The notes below the pieces were generated by a model. It was not told where the DNA came from and did no database searches. It saw only the letters and a program-made list of their open reading frames with translations. The position numbers and the translations under genes are program-made. This document shows, one piece after another, positions 24,227 through 34,832 of a DNA stretch of 64,000 nt (positions within the stretch are counted from its first letter, which is position 1; each line of letters starts with the position of its first letter). This DNA is from Nereocystis luetkeana (lineage: Eukaryota > Sar > Phaeophyceae > Laminariales > Laminariaceae): assembly GCA_031213475.1 (NCBI GenBank), contig JARUPZ010000011.1, positions 3,746,001 to 3,810,000 on the forward strand, in the 5' to 3' direction.

Positions 24227-24300
24227 GGGGGGGGGGGGGGGAGGAGAGGGCGGGGGAGGGAAGAAGGGGGACGGAGGTGGGGAGAGGGAGGGGGGCGGAA
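24227..24300. repeat. G17 run and purine tract at the start of copy B
   Basis: About 17 consecutive G followed by almost pure GA/GG sequence to 24,300. It is a candidate G-quadruplex or triplex former on the plus strand. It marks the left boundary of the second locus copy. Confidence 0.8.
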
Positions 24301-25000
24301 GACTGTGGCAGAGAAAGACTTGCTGGATGAAAATATTTTACATGAATCTACAGTCAAGATAATCAACGGTGTTCGCGGGACACCGGAGGGCGCTCTAGTA
24401 GTAGCCGAGCGAGGTGGCAAGATTTTATATCTCACGACGCTCCAAGCGACAAGTGGTGGCGGCCTATAAACTACTAGGCTATCAGCGGAGGCAGCAACGA
24501 TTAAGGCGGCCTGAACTACAGTAATTTATTATTCACCATTACGGAGACACCAATGCACCCCGTACAATTTTTTCGCAACGAGTCCACCCATAGCGTCGAT
24601 ACTGCGTGTTGCTATATACTATTTTCTATCGGTGTTGGAGAGTGTGCTACTACGTCCCAACCAAACCTTTTGTGCGGATGGCAGCATTGAAAGGACAACT
24701 TAAACTCTCGATTGCGCGTAGCAGCATGCGCCGTATACATTACACCAGCGACAATATGCGACGCGGAGTGTCGACAAGTGAACCCTTGGTATAAGTTTAC
24801 TTACGCTCTTTGCTCTTATATCTCTTGCCCTTCATATTACCCTGATATCGCCAAGACGCCAGAGGAATAGCATCGGCTCGCCTACCACGAGCGTATCGTG
24901 GATCACTCCTCGGCAGTACTACTCAAGCAACCGTACGGGCGAAAAGGAGACAACTTTTCCATTCGATGCGCATTCCCACCCGCTCCGATCCGTTTACCGC
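24301..25000. other. Non-coding part of locus copy B (pairs with 300-860)
   Basis: Repeats the layout of 300-860, including CGGTGTTGGAGAGTGTGCTA near 24,630. No gene seen. Confidence 0.45.
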
Positions 25001-26505
25001 GACACTCTTAATACTACTCTCGTGTGCTTCGGTTGGTCGTACAATCGTCCACATGCCCACGACCAATACACCACTCTTCATTGTCTACCACGACCCAAGT
25101 AGATACATGTACCGAACGACGACCCCACGCGCCACTGCCTCCACGCTCCACTGTTTTGCCGGCCTTAGCGCATCGGGTCCCGTAGTCAGGTGCATATCGA
25201 TGCAAACTGACTGACATCACCAGGCCTGTCACACCAATGACTGACATCACCAGGGATGTTACACCAATAATGATATAATCGATGCTTGTACTGAATGCTG
25301 CCCCGACACCTTGCTGGTACGCTGATCTTGGCCTGACCGATCCCGTCATTAGGCTACCACCGTTATGAGAACATGTCATCATCACACATGCTGCAACACG
25401 CGACCCCGATCAAAACTGAGAGGACGAGCACTCGATCCTGGTATCCGTCATCGTCTACACCACATACTCAACTGCCCCAATGGCCTCGGCCGACTGGGTG
25501 GCGTATCGAGACCACCCACATACTCAGCGAGACGTGCGTCACTTGATGGACCACAGGAAGCGTCCCCAGACGAAACGCAGAAGCCGATGCTAGCATTAGA
25601 CGCCGTCCGCGCACTCCACTACCTCGTTGACCATGTATAATCGAGGCTCGTACTCAGGCGCTCATCGACCCGAAGGGGTTTACCATCACACCAAATATTC
25701 CACAACAGACAGTCTTACTCAAAATGAGGGGGCCGGTACAGTAGCACAGATATTAGAAGCTGTCACCGCACTCCGCCACTCGTTTGACCTTATGCTACTG
25801 GATCCCGCAGTCAGACTGCTTACCGTTAAATGGGGATGAGCGTCACCAAACGTACCACCATAAGCGGCTCCGGCCAAACGAAGCGGTCGATACTGGTATT
25901 AACCGTCGCCCGTGCGCTCCACTACCCCATTGTCTTAGCTGATCGGCCCCCGTGACCACGTCCGTACATGTACGAGGGGGCGGACGTCACTAGATACGCT
26001 CCAACACGTAACCCCGGTAAACAACAACAGTCCAGAACGAGGGGATGGATGTTACCAGATGCACAACAAGACGCGACCCCGGCCGGAACAAACAGACTGA
26101 CAAGAGGGGATGGATGTCACCAGACGTACCTAAACACCGATCCCGGTTGAACTAGACACACTGGTACGGGTGGAAATCACAACATGCGCCACAACAACAG
26201 CACGAGACCCGCGACAAAATAAACAGACACTACTACGAGGGGATGAACGTCACGAAGCGTGTCACAACACCCGACTCCGGTCAGAATAAGCACACTGATA
26301 CGAACGGGTGGACCAGATACACCAACACACTCGACCCCAGTCAAACCATATCAATTGATTCGAGGGGAGAGACGTCGCCGGATTATACACAACACCCGAC
26401 CTCGGGAATGATAAACAGACTGATACGAGCGGATATACGTCACCAGATGCACTACAACCACAAGACGCGACCTCTGTCAACCCAAACAGGCTGATAGAAG
26501 GGACT
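25000..26505. repeat. Degenerate tandem repeat region, copy B
   Basis: Same minisatellite family as 860-2,605. GGGGATGGATG recurs at 26,041 and 26,106, a 65 bp step, with GACCCCGG, AAACAGACTGA and CACCAGA as constant parts. Not coding. Confidence 0.7.
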
Positions 26506-27566
26506 CATGGCAGCCAAGACATGCTTTATGAGGGTACGCACAAAGCTTCTAAACCATGGGCGTACGCCCGACTTTTATCGCCAGGGCGTGCAAAGGGGGT
26601 TTTCCTTATCTATTTCGCTGCTCTGGCACCAGCACAGTTTCCTAGCGGCTCTTCCCAGTCGGTATCAGTACTCTCGTTTACAGCTCTCTTGCTGACCCAA
26701 AACCTACCAAATTACCTACCAACCTCACTACCTAACTAGCTATATTCCCCCCCATGTTGGTGTGCCTAACTTGTTACGTCACGGCATCACTATTAAAGCG
26801 AATAAACTAACACTGCTCCCACACGCCACCGTTTTCATGTTCACTCCAAATATTCTTCAAGGTTTTAACGTCAATGACACAGAAGCAATGTACTACATCG
26901 TACTGTATTCTCCAACCTTCGCACCATCTCAACAATCCCTATGCGGAAAGGCGTGCAAATATAGCAAGCCAAGCTGGCACTTCCAGCATTCCTCCTTCTT
27001 GCCGCCAGTTGAGCATTGTTTGCAGCCAAGTAGACTCCAAAACGTTACAAAGCATGGCCGTGTGGTTGCGTTGCACTCGTAGCACGCAATACACCTCTAG
27101 GCCTTCTTGGGTTGCCACCGGTCGAGCCACTCGATATTGCATATAAAACAAAAACAGGGGGGTGCAGCTCTGTGCCAGGAGACTTGTGAGCGAAAATATA
27201 TCCCAGGGCGCTCTTCGATAGTCACCACAGTATGTTCTCCTTTGATAACGGCGCTGGTCTCACGGATACAGCACAATGTAACCAAAGGTGAAGACTAGTA
27301 GGCCGGCCGTCCTAACCTTTGCGGGAATGGCAAGCGCACGGTCGAAACAACCCTTCCTATCTCCTTGCACAAGACGGCGGGAAGCGGTGGCGCATTCCTT
27401 CGTGCAAAGTTTGAACCCTTAGGGAGGTAAGTATACCGCAAGACCTTCGTGTTGCCAAAACAAACGTGAGCACGACAAAGAAGAGAGCTTGCTCACAGCC
27501 ACTGTAAACCAAACGTTTCTGAACTACTTTGTATTCTCTCTCCCTCTTTCGCTCTCTTTCGTCGAT
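26506..27566. other. 3' flank of gene B, no gene
   Basis: Counterpart of 2,797-3,920. Conserved in patches only; no frame is common to both copies. Confidence 0.45.
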
Positions 27567-27779
27567 TCAAGATGCCACCGGTGGAAGGTCGGCGGTATGC
27601 ACCCCCCAGATAGTAGCGTCATCCAGGCGAACCTCGAAACCGTCAGAGACCAGGTGCATCTGGTAGTTACCCTTCGGTCTCTTGCGACCCTTGATTACGT
27701 CCATTAACTTCTTCCTCCAGGTCCGGTTGTTGTTGGGCGCGGTCTTGCGCAGGACTCTCCTTCCATCGATTGTCACATC
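27567..27779 (-). CDS. Gene B terminal exon
   Basis: 71 codons including TGA, phase 0, the same length as the gene A exon at 3,921-4,133. It starts DVTIDGRRVLRKTAP, passes through a basic stretch (WRKKLMDVIKGRKRPKG) and YQMHLVSDGFEVRLDDATI, and ends TADLPPVAS. The acceptor aligns with the gene A acceptor but reads AAG, not TAG. The substitution pattern (codon-sized, frame kept) argues that the exon is or was functional in both copies. Confidence 0.78.
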   Translation of the reverse strand, partial: DVTIDGRRVLRKTAPNNNRTWRKKLMDVIKGRKRPKGNYQMHLVSDGFEVRLDDATIWGVHTADLPPVAS

Positions 27780-28217
27780 CTTCACCGCATAAACCGAGAC
27801 ACGCACATTTTGGCGAGAGGTTTCAGTGTGTATTCAGCTAGGGGTTTAACTTAGAAACACGTCGTCGATGTAACGGAGACACAAACACGACTGGTAATAC
27901 AAGTGGCTCTTCGCTGGGTCACGCCTTTGCAGACACCCGAAGATAGAAAAGCGAGAGAGATGGGGCAGAGAGGGCGAGAGCTAGTGGTTTGGTCTATTAG
28001 CTTTAAAACACGTTTGCCGATAGCATACATCGACCGCACTGTGTATTGAAGCGAGCAAGAACGTCGTTGAGGCTTCATCCTGGGAAGCGTGCACTTAGCG
28101 TCGGTACAGTCCTCCCACTGAAGCGAGCGCTCGAGAAACAAACTCCGCTGAAATGATTAAGACCATAGCGTTTGACAAGTGCTGCGGGTCACCTGCACGA
28201 CGTACACACTCACTTAC
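27780..28217 (-). other. Gene B last intron
   Basis: 438 bp, donor GTAAGT. Diverged from the 409 bp gene A intron, with islands such as AAACACGTCGTC. No other feature. Confidence 0.6.
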
Positions 28218-28435
28218 CACATCCCCCTCGTCTGTAACCGTCAGGACAGTTCTGCCTCGTGCGTTGCGTCCGGCACCTCCGGGAACCTTCAAGCTGTCGT
28301 TACGACCGGGGAGATCAGCACTCCCACCCCCCGCCAGCCGCTTCTTGAGCGCACGGTTGCCTTTGCGAAAATCTGCGGCAATCAGTGTCACTGGCGGCTG
28401 TACCACCAGGTCGCTTTCGGCCTCCACAGAAGCAG

Positions 28436-28472
<37 letters not shown>

Positions 28473-28835
28473 TTGGTTCTTGAAGAGAAGAGAACCATCA
28501 ACACCAAGAGTGAGCACGGCGCCGTCCTCGCTGAACATAGAAGACGGCCAGTAGAGCTCCTCGCCGACGTAGAGGTACATGGGACTTTTCATCAGGCGTT
28601 CCCCGAATGACTCGCGGGTCGTTTGGGGAGGAGCGAACTTGGATACCAGCGGGGGTGCGGCATCCGTTGCGTGGTTGTAGCGGCTGGCACGCTGGGCCCA
28701 CCTCGAATCTTGGTCAATGGGGTCGGGAGCTACAACGCCATTGGCCACCGTCAAACTGTTTTCCGTGAAGTGCAGGACTGCGTCCGTCTCCACCGTTCCA
28801 CCTTTCGTCACCCGCATGATGGAGTGCTTGTCCTC
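28218..28835 (-). CDS. Gene B large internal exon with poly-Ala
   Basis: 618 bp, 206 codons, phase 0 on both sides, acceptor CGTCAG and donor GTAAGT at the same places as in gene A. It begins EDKHSIMRVTKGGTVETD and ends TVTDEGDV. Shared blocks: LHFTENSLTVA, PDPIDQDSRWAQR, TRESFGERL, LTLGVDGSLLFKNQ, VTLIAADF and NRALKKRL. After FKNQ it has a poly-alanine run coded by a GCA/GCT repeat at about 28,435-28,472, where gene A has only three alanines. A few other codon-sized gaps (for example GGGSADLPG against GGKAVDADLPC) leave the frame intact. Function unknown. Confidence 0.8.
28434..28473. repeat. (GCA)n microsatellite inside a coding exon
   Basis: About twelve near-perfect trinucleotide units; on the coding (minus) strand they encode alanine. 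Absent from the gene A exon. Confidence 0.9.
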
Positions 28836-30451
28836 CTGACGAGAAGGTCGTGACGGTTCGCGGGGGAGAGGAGAGGCGAGAAACGGGGATTTTTTTTTTT
28901 GAAATGCATGTGACGATGGGTCAAACCTGTCTTCGTCCTTTCGCGCACAATAATCGACGCTACGACGGGTACAGAATGGGCACGCCAACAAGAAACACCT
29001 AGTCTGGGCAAGCCTGAGATTCCTATTGGGGCGCCGTCTTCTCACAACCTTGAGCATATACTATTTTATAGGATTCAACGTAGAGTTCACACAGAGCCGT
29101 TTTTCTTAACTGAATTTTCTTCGCGTTTTCCGAAAAGTGAGCAGTATATTATTATTATGAATAGGCTCTTTCCTAATCGTGGGCCTACACTGCATTGCGG
29201 CAACACGAACCGAGCGCAGGACTAGGGTGAACGACAGAAACCAACCGCCAATGACCACTTGCCTATCAGGAAAACTTTTGCTGTTGAGAAAAATTCGACA
29301 ACCTTCATATATATATATCCGATCTCAGGCTGTCTTGATTAAAGCCAGGAAGAAACCACGCGCCCTTGAGTCCGCCATTTAAGCCAACATAAGCCAACAT
29401 AATAGAATACCTCATACAACGTTCGGCGTATCTTTGGCGGGCTGCCAACGGGCGGGTTGATGAGTGTACGGTCGTGTTACCGGGCAGCATTTCTCTCAAG
29501 ACTTAGTGTGCAAGCAACTCGAACAGTATTGTGAGTGCAGCTGTGCCTGAACGGCCTGCAAGAAAACAGTGTGTCGTGGGTTTATGGCAGCAGGCATCGC
29601 CCAAGTAAAACGGTTGACCAAACAGAAATTGTGCAAATATAAGGCATAGACAGACCCCCCCCCCTCTTCTTCGTAGCTACGCGTGGGTAAAGGCCGGCGC
29701 CTGTTGGAGAAACACCGACATAACGGTTAGTAAACACACCTCAGGCGGGTACAAGTACGCGGCGTTGAACTGTATAGAGAGAGCTGATGGTTTCGCCGGT
29801 TTAAAGCGGTTAACCGGTTACAAGAATAAAACAAGAAATAATGCGGCAAACCGGTTACCCAGAAAGTAGCACCGGTCGAACCTCTCCATAAAGTTTAACA
29901 GAATCATAAGTGCATTCTTAGACATTTTCCCGAAGCTACTCGTGGGCCACTACTACACTATTGAATGGCATTGTAGCCATCCAGTTGAGCCGCGCTTGAA
30001 ACTGTCTCCACGCTCCAGTTAGCTCCCCACACACTTTTTCGGAAGCCAGTTCACTCGCCGCCCCCTTCATACGCCGCTATATCGCCTCCTATACATAAAC
30101 GGTAGCATCACAATGTCACCCCACTCAAGATGGTATACTTACTACCAGGTTTGACACTACAATGTGTAGCATGAGCTTCAAAGTTTTTCGTTAAAAAAAC
30201 ATTTCAAGAGGCACGAACAAAACCAACAGAAACCAAAAACGACGGCAATATACTTATACTTACGTAAAATGTACCAGTCAGTATGCAGTTTTGCACCATT
30301 AATTTGTTGAGTTTAGTTTGGGCCGTATACGCTTCAAAACCAACAAGTACCAGGTACTCGTACGGACACCGTTTGTTTGTGCAATACGGTCATGATAACA
30401 AAATCGCCTCAGTCTGAGTATGGTATACACAGGCAGAGTAGTCTTTCTTAC
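28836..30451 (-). other. Gene B intron
   Basis: 1.6 kb. Patches at 29,330-29,550 and 29,870-30,080 match the gene A intron. No exon supported. Confidence 0.5.
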
Positions 30452-30538
30452 CGGCGTGCTTCCTTCAGGGACGGGGAGTGGGTCGTCGGCGAAGAAGGTA
30501 AGCGACCCATGCACGGAGAAGATCTGCTGGATGGAACC
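30452..30538 (-). CDS. Gene B 29-codon exon
   Basis: 87 bp, phase 0 to 0, acceptor GATATTTAG, donor GTAAGA. It encodes GSIQQIFSVHGSLTFFADD and PLPVPEGSTP and pairs with gene A 8,533-8,619. Same length and the same last eight codons. Confidence 0.82.
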
Positions 30539-31226
30539 CTAAATATCGAAAGACAGCAAGCAACAGCAGAGTATGGATTTTCAGGAGGCAGAGGTATGGG
30601 AGACCGCCAAAAAAGGTTGCTGCCGGACCGACAAGACACCTACCTGCTGTATGGTTGTGCGTCGATCAACAAAAAAAGGAAAAACGAAACTCGTCAAAAT
30701 TACTGTTCTTGGTGCATTTTAACAACCACCCTCCGTATAAACACGGGGGGCGGTAACGGAGGGGGTGGGACGAACGTAATCATGGCCCGATAGCGATGAG
30801 TTATACAACGAGCTGGTGCGAGGTGAGCAGTTTCGCAGGATGCTAGTTGCGTGATAGGGTGAGATAGGGTGTTACTTAGCTCCAGTGCCAACGAGTTTGC
30901 CCGTAGATAGCGCCAGTGCAGGGCCTGTTTTTCTACACGAATTTCAGGTGTACAGTTAGCATTACTTCCCAGACTAAACGAGAGATGAAATAAAACTAGA
31001 GCCATCTTACATGCGTCATCACCGCGCGGACACTCATCGCAAGTAGGCCCGAACTTGACTAACTTGTGGTCGATGGCGCGGAGTCGTCAGAGCCATATGT
31101 ATGCTCAAGCACTACTACTGTCATCTATAGTGTCTATAGTACCAGACCCTCCCGAACCAAACAGCTGCGGGCAATATGGTAGCGGTTTACCTGGTCTACT
31201 GACGCTACTTGACTCCCGTCACGCAC
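30539..31226 (-). other. Gene B intron
   Basis: 688 bp; apart from a short G-rich tract near 30,745 nothing is recognisable. Confidence 0.5.
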
Positions 31227-31370
31227 CTTTTCCTTCTCGAAGTTGAGCAACGGCGCTCCGAACAGCATGTGAGTGTCTTTGGGCACCTCGAACTGGACGC
31301 CCTTGGTGATGATGGGATACTCACTTACGAATGCCACCTCTCTGTCATGGGTTTGCCTGACGCGGACGAT
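31227..31370 (-). CDS. Gene B 48-codon exon
   Basis: 144 bp, phase 0 to 0, acceptor GTGCATGCAG, donor GTGCGT. It encodes IVRVRQTHDREVAFVSEY, IITKGVQFEVPKDTH and FGAPLLNFEKEK. It aligns without gaps to gene A 9,118-9,261. Confidence 0.82.
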
Positions 31371-31964
31371 CTGCATGCACACGAATCAATCAGGACTTTG
31401 GTGTGAAGTTGTTACTGCACGCAAGAAAGCATGCAGTATACAGGGAAACAAATACATCAGTAAGATGAGAAGGAAGTTTAAGTTTCGTAGACTTGAGTGT
31501 TTTTTTTTTTTAGACTGTGCAAATAGGGTATGGGGCAGGAGGACTTCAGGTTGACGATCGCACACTATCACACCATAAATAAAGCAAATAAATATATATT
31601 GACCAATGTCCAGTACTACTTACTAATATATATGTTGCATGAAAACCTGGTACGACGAATACTTTGTTTCCATGATTGTGGCAGTGGTAGTATTAATAGT
31701 AGTAAAGTAGTGTGGGTAGTAGTAGTAAAGCAGTGTAGTAGTCGGTGCAAGACACTACTGTATTTCAATTCGGTGTGGTGGTGACTTTGGATGATACCTT
31801 TTGGAATGCAATGAAGTCAGAGAAAGACGACAGCAGCAGTCAGTCGTGGTCACCAGGCAGGGCTGGGAGAACCCGTTTATTTTTTCATGCTCTATTTAAA
31901 TACAAAGTATGTACCAGGTACGTACGTATTGTTTTACACAAATAATCTCGATTTAGGCATGTAT

Positions 31965-32137
31965 GTGTGAAGGTGTTACCTACGGAGCTATATGAGTAGG
32001 AGTAAAATATCAATCGAGTACCCAGTCCAGGGTGGGGTCATAGGGAGGGGTACAATATTGATCGATCACCCAGCCCAGGGTAGGGTCATAGGGGTAAAAT
32101 ATCGATCGATTACCCAGCCAAGGGTAATCCTTATATC
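31965..32137 (-). repeat. SINE head fragment with triplicated leader
   Basis: On the minus strand, TAGCTCCGTAGGTAACACC (A-box-like) is preceded by three ~55 bp leader units, each with ACCCTGGnCTGGGT and GATCGATATTTTACC. This is the same leader that precedes the tRNA-like heads at 8,170 and 33,725. Confidence 0.6.
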
Positions 32138-32685
32138 ACCCCCCCCCCCCCCCCTAATTTTTGTAGGTTGGGTTGGCGTCGGTTGGCAACGACACTGTCA
32201 AACATGCCGCTCACTACGTGAACTAGACAACCAGGGTACCGTTTTTTTTTTTTTTGGCGGTCGCCCACAGCTGGTTGTCGAGTTAGATCACTTGTGCGAG
32301 GTAAATAACCTTTACTCCGCACAATTGGGAATTACCGTATCTCGTAGTGTTCAAGGTAAGGCACCCAGGAGGCAGTTACATAGTACTCCCATTGCTGTCT
32401 CTGGAAATAAATGCCTACATACACCGGAAATTAAATCAACTCATTGAAACTGTCGTCCATATGCAAGTCCGCCTCAAAAGCGGTTCTTAGTAGGATGCAG
32501 CTCACCCTTCATGCGACTCGCCGGACACCTCACGGCGCTTCGCGCTTGGTGCACGCAATGTCTGCCTGGTCGGTGAAAACCCGACATGCTCCGTCCCGGC
32601 ATTGTAGGGATGCGAGGGTCTATGGTCATACGACTACGGCCATGCACGAGTACATCTCTCCTATCGAGTACACCCCCACCCCCCT
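32138..32685 (+). mobile_element. Short poly(C)-ended retroelement, copy 1 (~548 bp)
   Basis: Bounded by C-runs on both sides (32,138-32,154 and up to 32,684). It starts with GGTTGGCGTCGGTTGG, carries a T-run near 32,240, GGATGCAGCTCACCCTTCAT near 32,493 and GGTCTATGGTCATACG, and ends CTATCGAGTACACCCCC. No long ORF. The uninterrupted C-run at 7,966 in copy A is its empty site. Related copies lie at 48,955, 51,732, 55,441 and 62,882. The 3' end matches that of the LINEs (GAGTACRCCCC), so it is probably their non-autonomous partner. Confidence 0.8.
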
Positions 32686-33570
32686 GAACAGCGGGATCTT
32701 TGGAGCATCGGAACCGTATACGTCTGTACGCTGACCTACCCTCTCCGTTTCATTACTGTTGTAACATCGCGTAGTACGTTCATTCGTACTTCGTATATAG
32801 TTTGAGATCAATGAAGCCTCCTGCTGCGACCAGCCGGGGACGCTCACCCAGGGTTGCTACTCCCGCGTTGATTGTCTGGCAACGAACGCGGCACCTCGTC
32901 GCAGAGAGTAGGTACCCCGGTAAAATAAACATATCACCAACGCGGCACCTCGTCGCAGAGAGTGGGTACCCCGGTAAAATAAGCAATATAAAAACCGATG
33001 TATTTGTCGACGGTACACCTATCTACCAACGATGGGCGGGCGAGATGGTCTGTTTTTGACTAGCCTCTTTCTATTTTTTCGTGCTGTTGTTGTAGAGCTG
33101 CGATATCGCTCACGGAGTGAAACTCAATCACTGTCTCTCCATACAACAATGAGGCTTTCCCGCAAAGGGATCCACTCTGCTGGCGTCCCCTCTTTTCTGT
33201 TCCAGATTACTGTTGTTGTAACATCGCGTCGTGCGTTAATTCGTACCATATATAGTTTGGAATCAATGAGGCCTTCTTCTGCTGTGGCATGAGATCACAC
33301 CCACCATGCTTGTTGACCCTTCTCTTGTCTCAATGTCGTCGCTCGTTCCATGCGTATTCTTTTAGCGGGTGCCTTCTATTCCTTTTTGCCCCCAAACTTG
33401 TAACCTAACAGGTACAGGTACTTCACTATTAATACGGATTCTGCTACCGTTGGTTGTCCCGTCGGGACGTCGAGTACGATTTTCCATACCCCAACGACGC
33501 TGATACGGCGCTGCGGCATGCGATTGCGGTGTGATGCACCCGGAACCCGATTACCTGGTTGTCGGCACGG

Positions 33571-33571
<1 letters not shown>

Positions 33572-33601
<30 letters not shown>

Positions 33602-33602
33602 A
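33572..33602. repeat. (TA)n microsatellite
   Basis: About 30 bp of TA dinucleotide, directly followed by TACCAGGTA at 33,601. Confidence 0.9.
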
Positions 33603-33605
33603 CCA

Positions 33606-33775
33606 GGTAAGTGTTTTTAGGGGCGTACGCGCAAGCGCTTCTATAAAAAGAAATGCTCGAAGTGAGTTCGAACCATCGACCTGGATGACGCCAAATAAAC
33701 GTGAACGTCTTACCTACTGAGCTATAATAGGGGTAAAATGCCGACCGATTGCCCAGCGCAGGGTAATCTTTATAG
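33606..33775 (-). mobile_element. tRNA-derived SINE, best copy
   Basis: On the minus strand, TAGCTCAGTAGG at 33,724-33,713 is a perfect Pol III A box and GGTTCGAACTC at 33,74-33,64 (33,674-33,664) is a good B box, at tRNA-like spacing. A leader with ACCCTGCGCTGGGCAATCGG lies upstream and a tail with TATAGAAGCGCTTGCGCG downstream. It shares all parts with 8,045-8,225. It is a repeat, not a tRNA gene, because leader and tail are repeated with it. Confidence 0.72.
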
Positions 33776-34239
33776 CACAATGTCATGCCGAGGTCAGCTG
33801 ACAATATAAGTATGTACCCGGTACGTCGTACGTCGTTTGGGTAATTGCGACCCGGACCGGTATACATAGTACTGTACTCTGAATGACATGGTATGCACCA
33901 GGTATCAGGTATTATTCCTGCTGTATCACGAATGATACGACAACTCAAAGTTTTGGAATATTTCAACCGTTCTGTGGAAGCCACGGTCGGAGATATCGTA
34001 GACCATGAAGAAACAGACCGCCGCTCACGGCTGTTTCGCAAGCGCCCATTATAAAGACGCAAAATTAGTGACTGGATGGACGAAGAAAGGAATACGTTTC
34101 TTCAACTTTCATAGAATTGGCTGCTTCTGTGCGTCTGGCCCTGGGGAAGTCACGAAAACACGATTCTCCGTGAGCGCGCAGAAGTACACCTACCTATAAT
34201 AGTGCACCTCTACAATAGCAACGCAAGTTTGGGTGAGGC

Positions 34240-34390
34240 AACACAGCGCCCGGTAGGTGATCAATTAAAAACCAAGGACTACAAGGAAGTTTGGGTAGGA
34301 CCACCGACCGGGGGCAGGAGGCCTCACCCAGTCAGTCCAAAACTTACATTGAATGATTGGCGGCAGCGTAAAATAATACTGTAGAATAAA
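34240..34390. repeat. Dispersed repeat pair member
   Basis: GGCAGGAGGCCTCACCCA and CTTACATTGAATGATTGGCGG match 41,480-41,535 (GGCGCAGGAGGCCTCATCC, CTTACACTAAATGATTC). No ORF. Nature unknown. Confidence 0.55.
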
Positions 34391-34721
34391 TGATGGGTGT
34401 TGCTTGATACTACAGTACATACAGCAGTACTACCGGTCCCTATATAGTGCCGGTATGCGCCAGCCAACAATACCGGCACTATACCGGCAACCGACAATAC
34501 TAAGCACACTGCCACACTGGTCAATATCATACCACCTGGTACCTGGTATGTGCCACGCGGTTTTCAAAGGCACTCTAGCGGGCAGACGGTACTACTCAAC
34601 CGGGTCTATAGAGGGAATTCTACACTGCTGTAGAGCAATGTGCAGATATATGTCATAATCTGAAAACGGTGGGAGAACAACGGCACCAACGAAAGCAACA
34701 GCAATCAGTAAAAAACGCCAC

Positions 34722-34756
34722 AACAACGGCGGCACCACAACAACAAGAACAACAAG

Positions 34757-34824
<68 letters not shown>

Positions 34825-34832
34825 GTAATAAC
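34722..34832. repeat. (CAA)n microsatellite
   Basis: About 110 bp of CAA units with occasional GAA/CGA interruptions. It yields a poly-Gln frame on plus and a poly-Cys frame on minus, neither of which I regard as genes. Confidence 0.92.
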
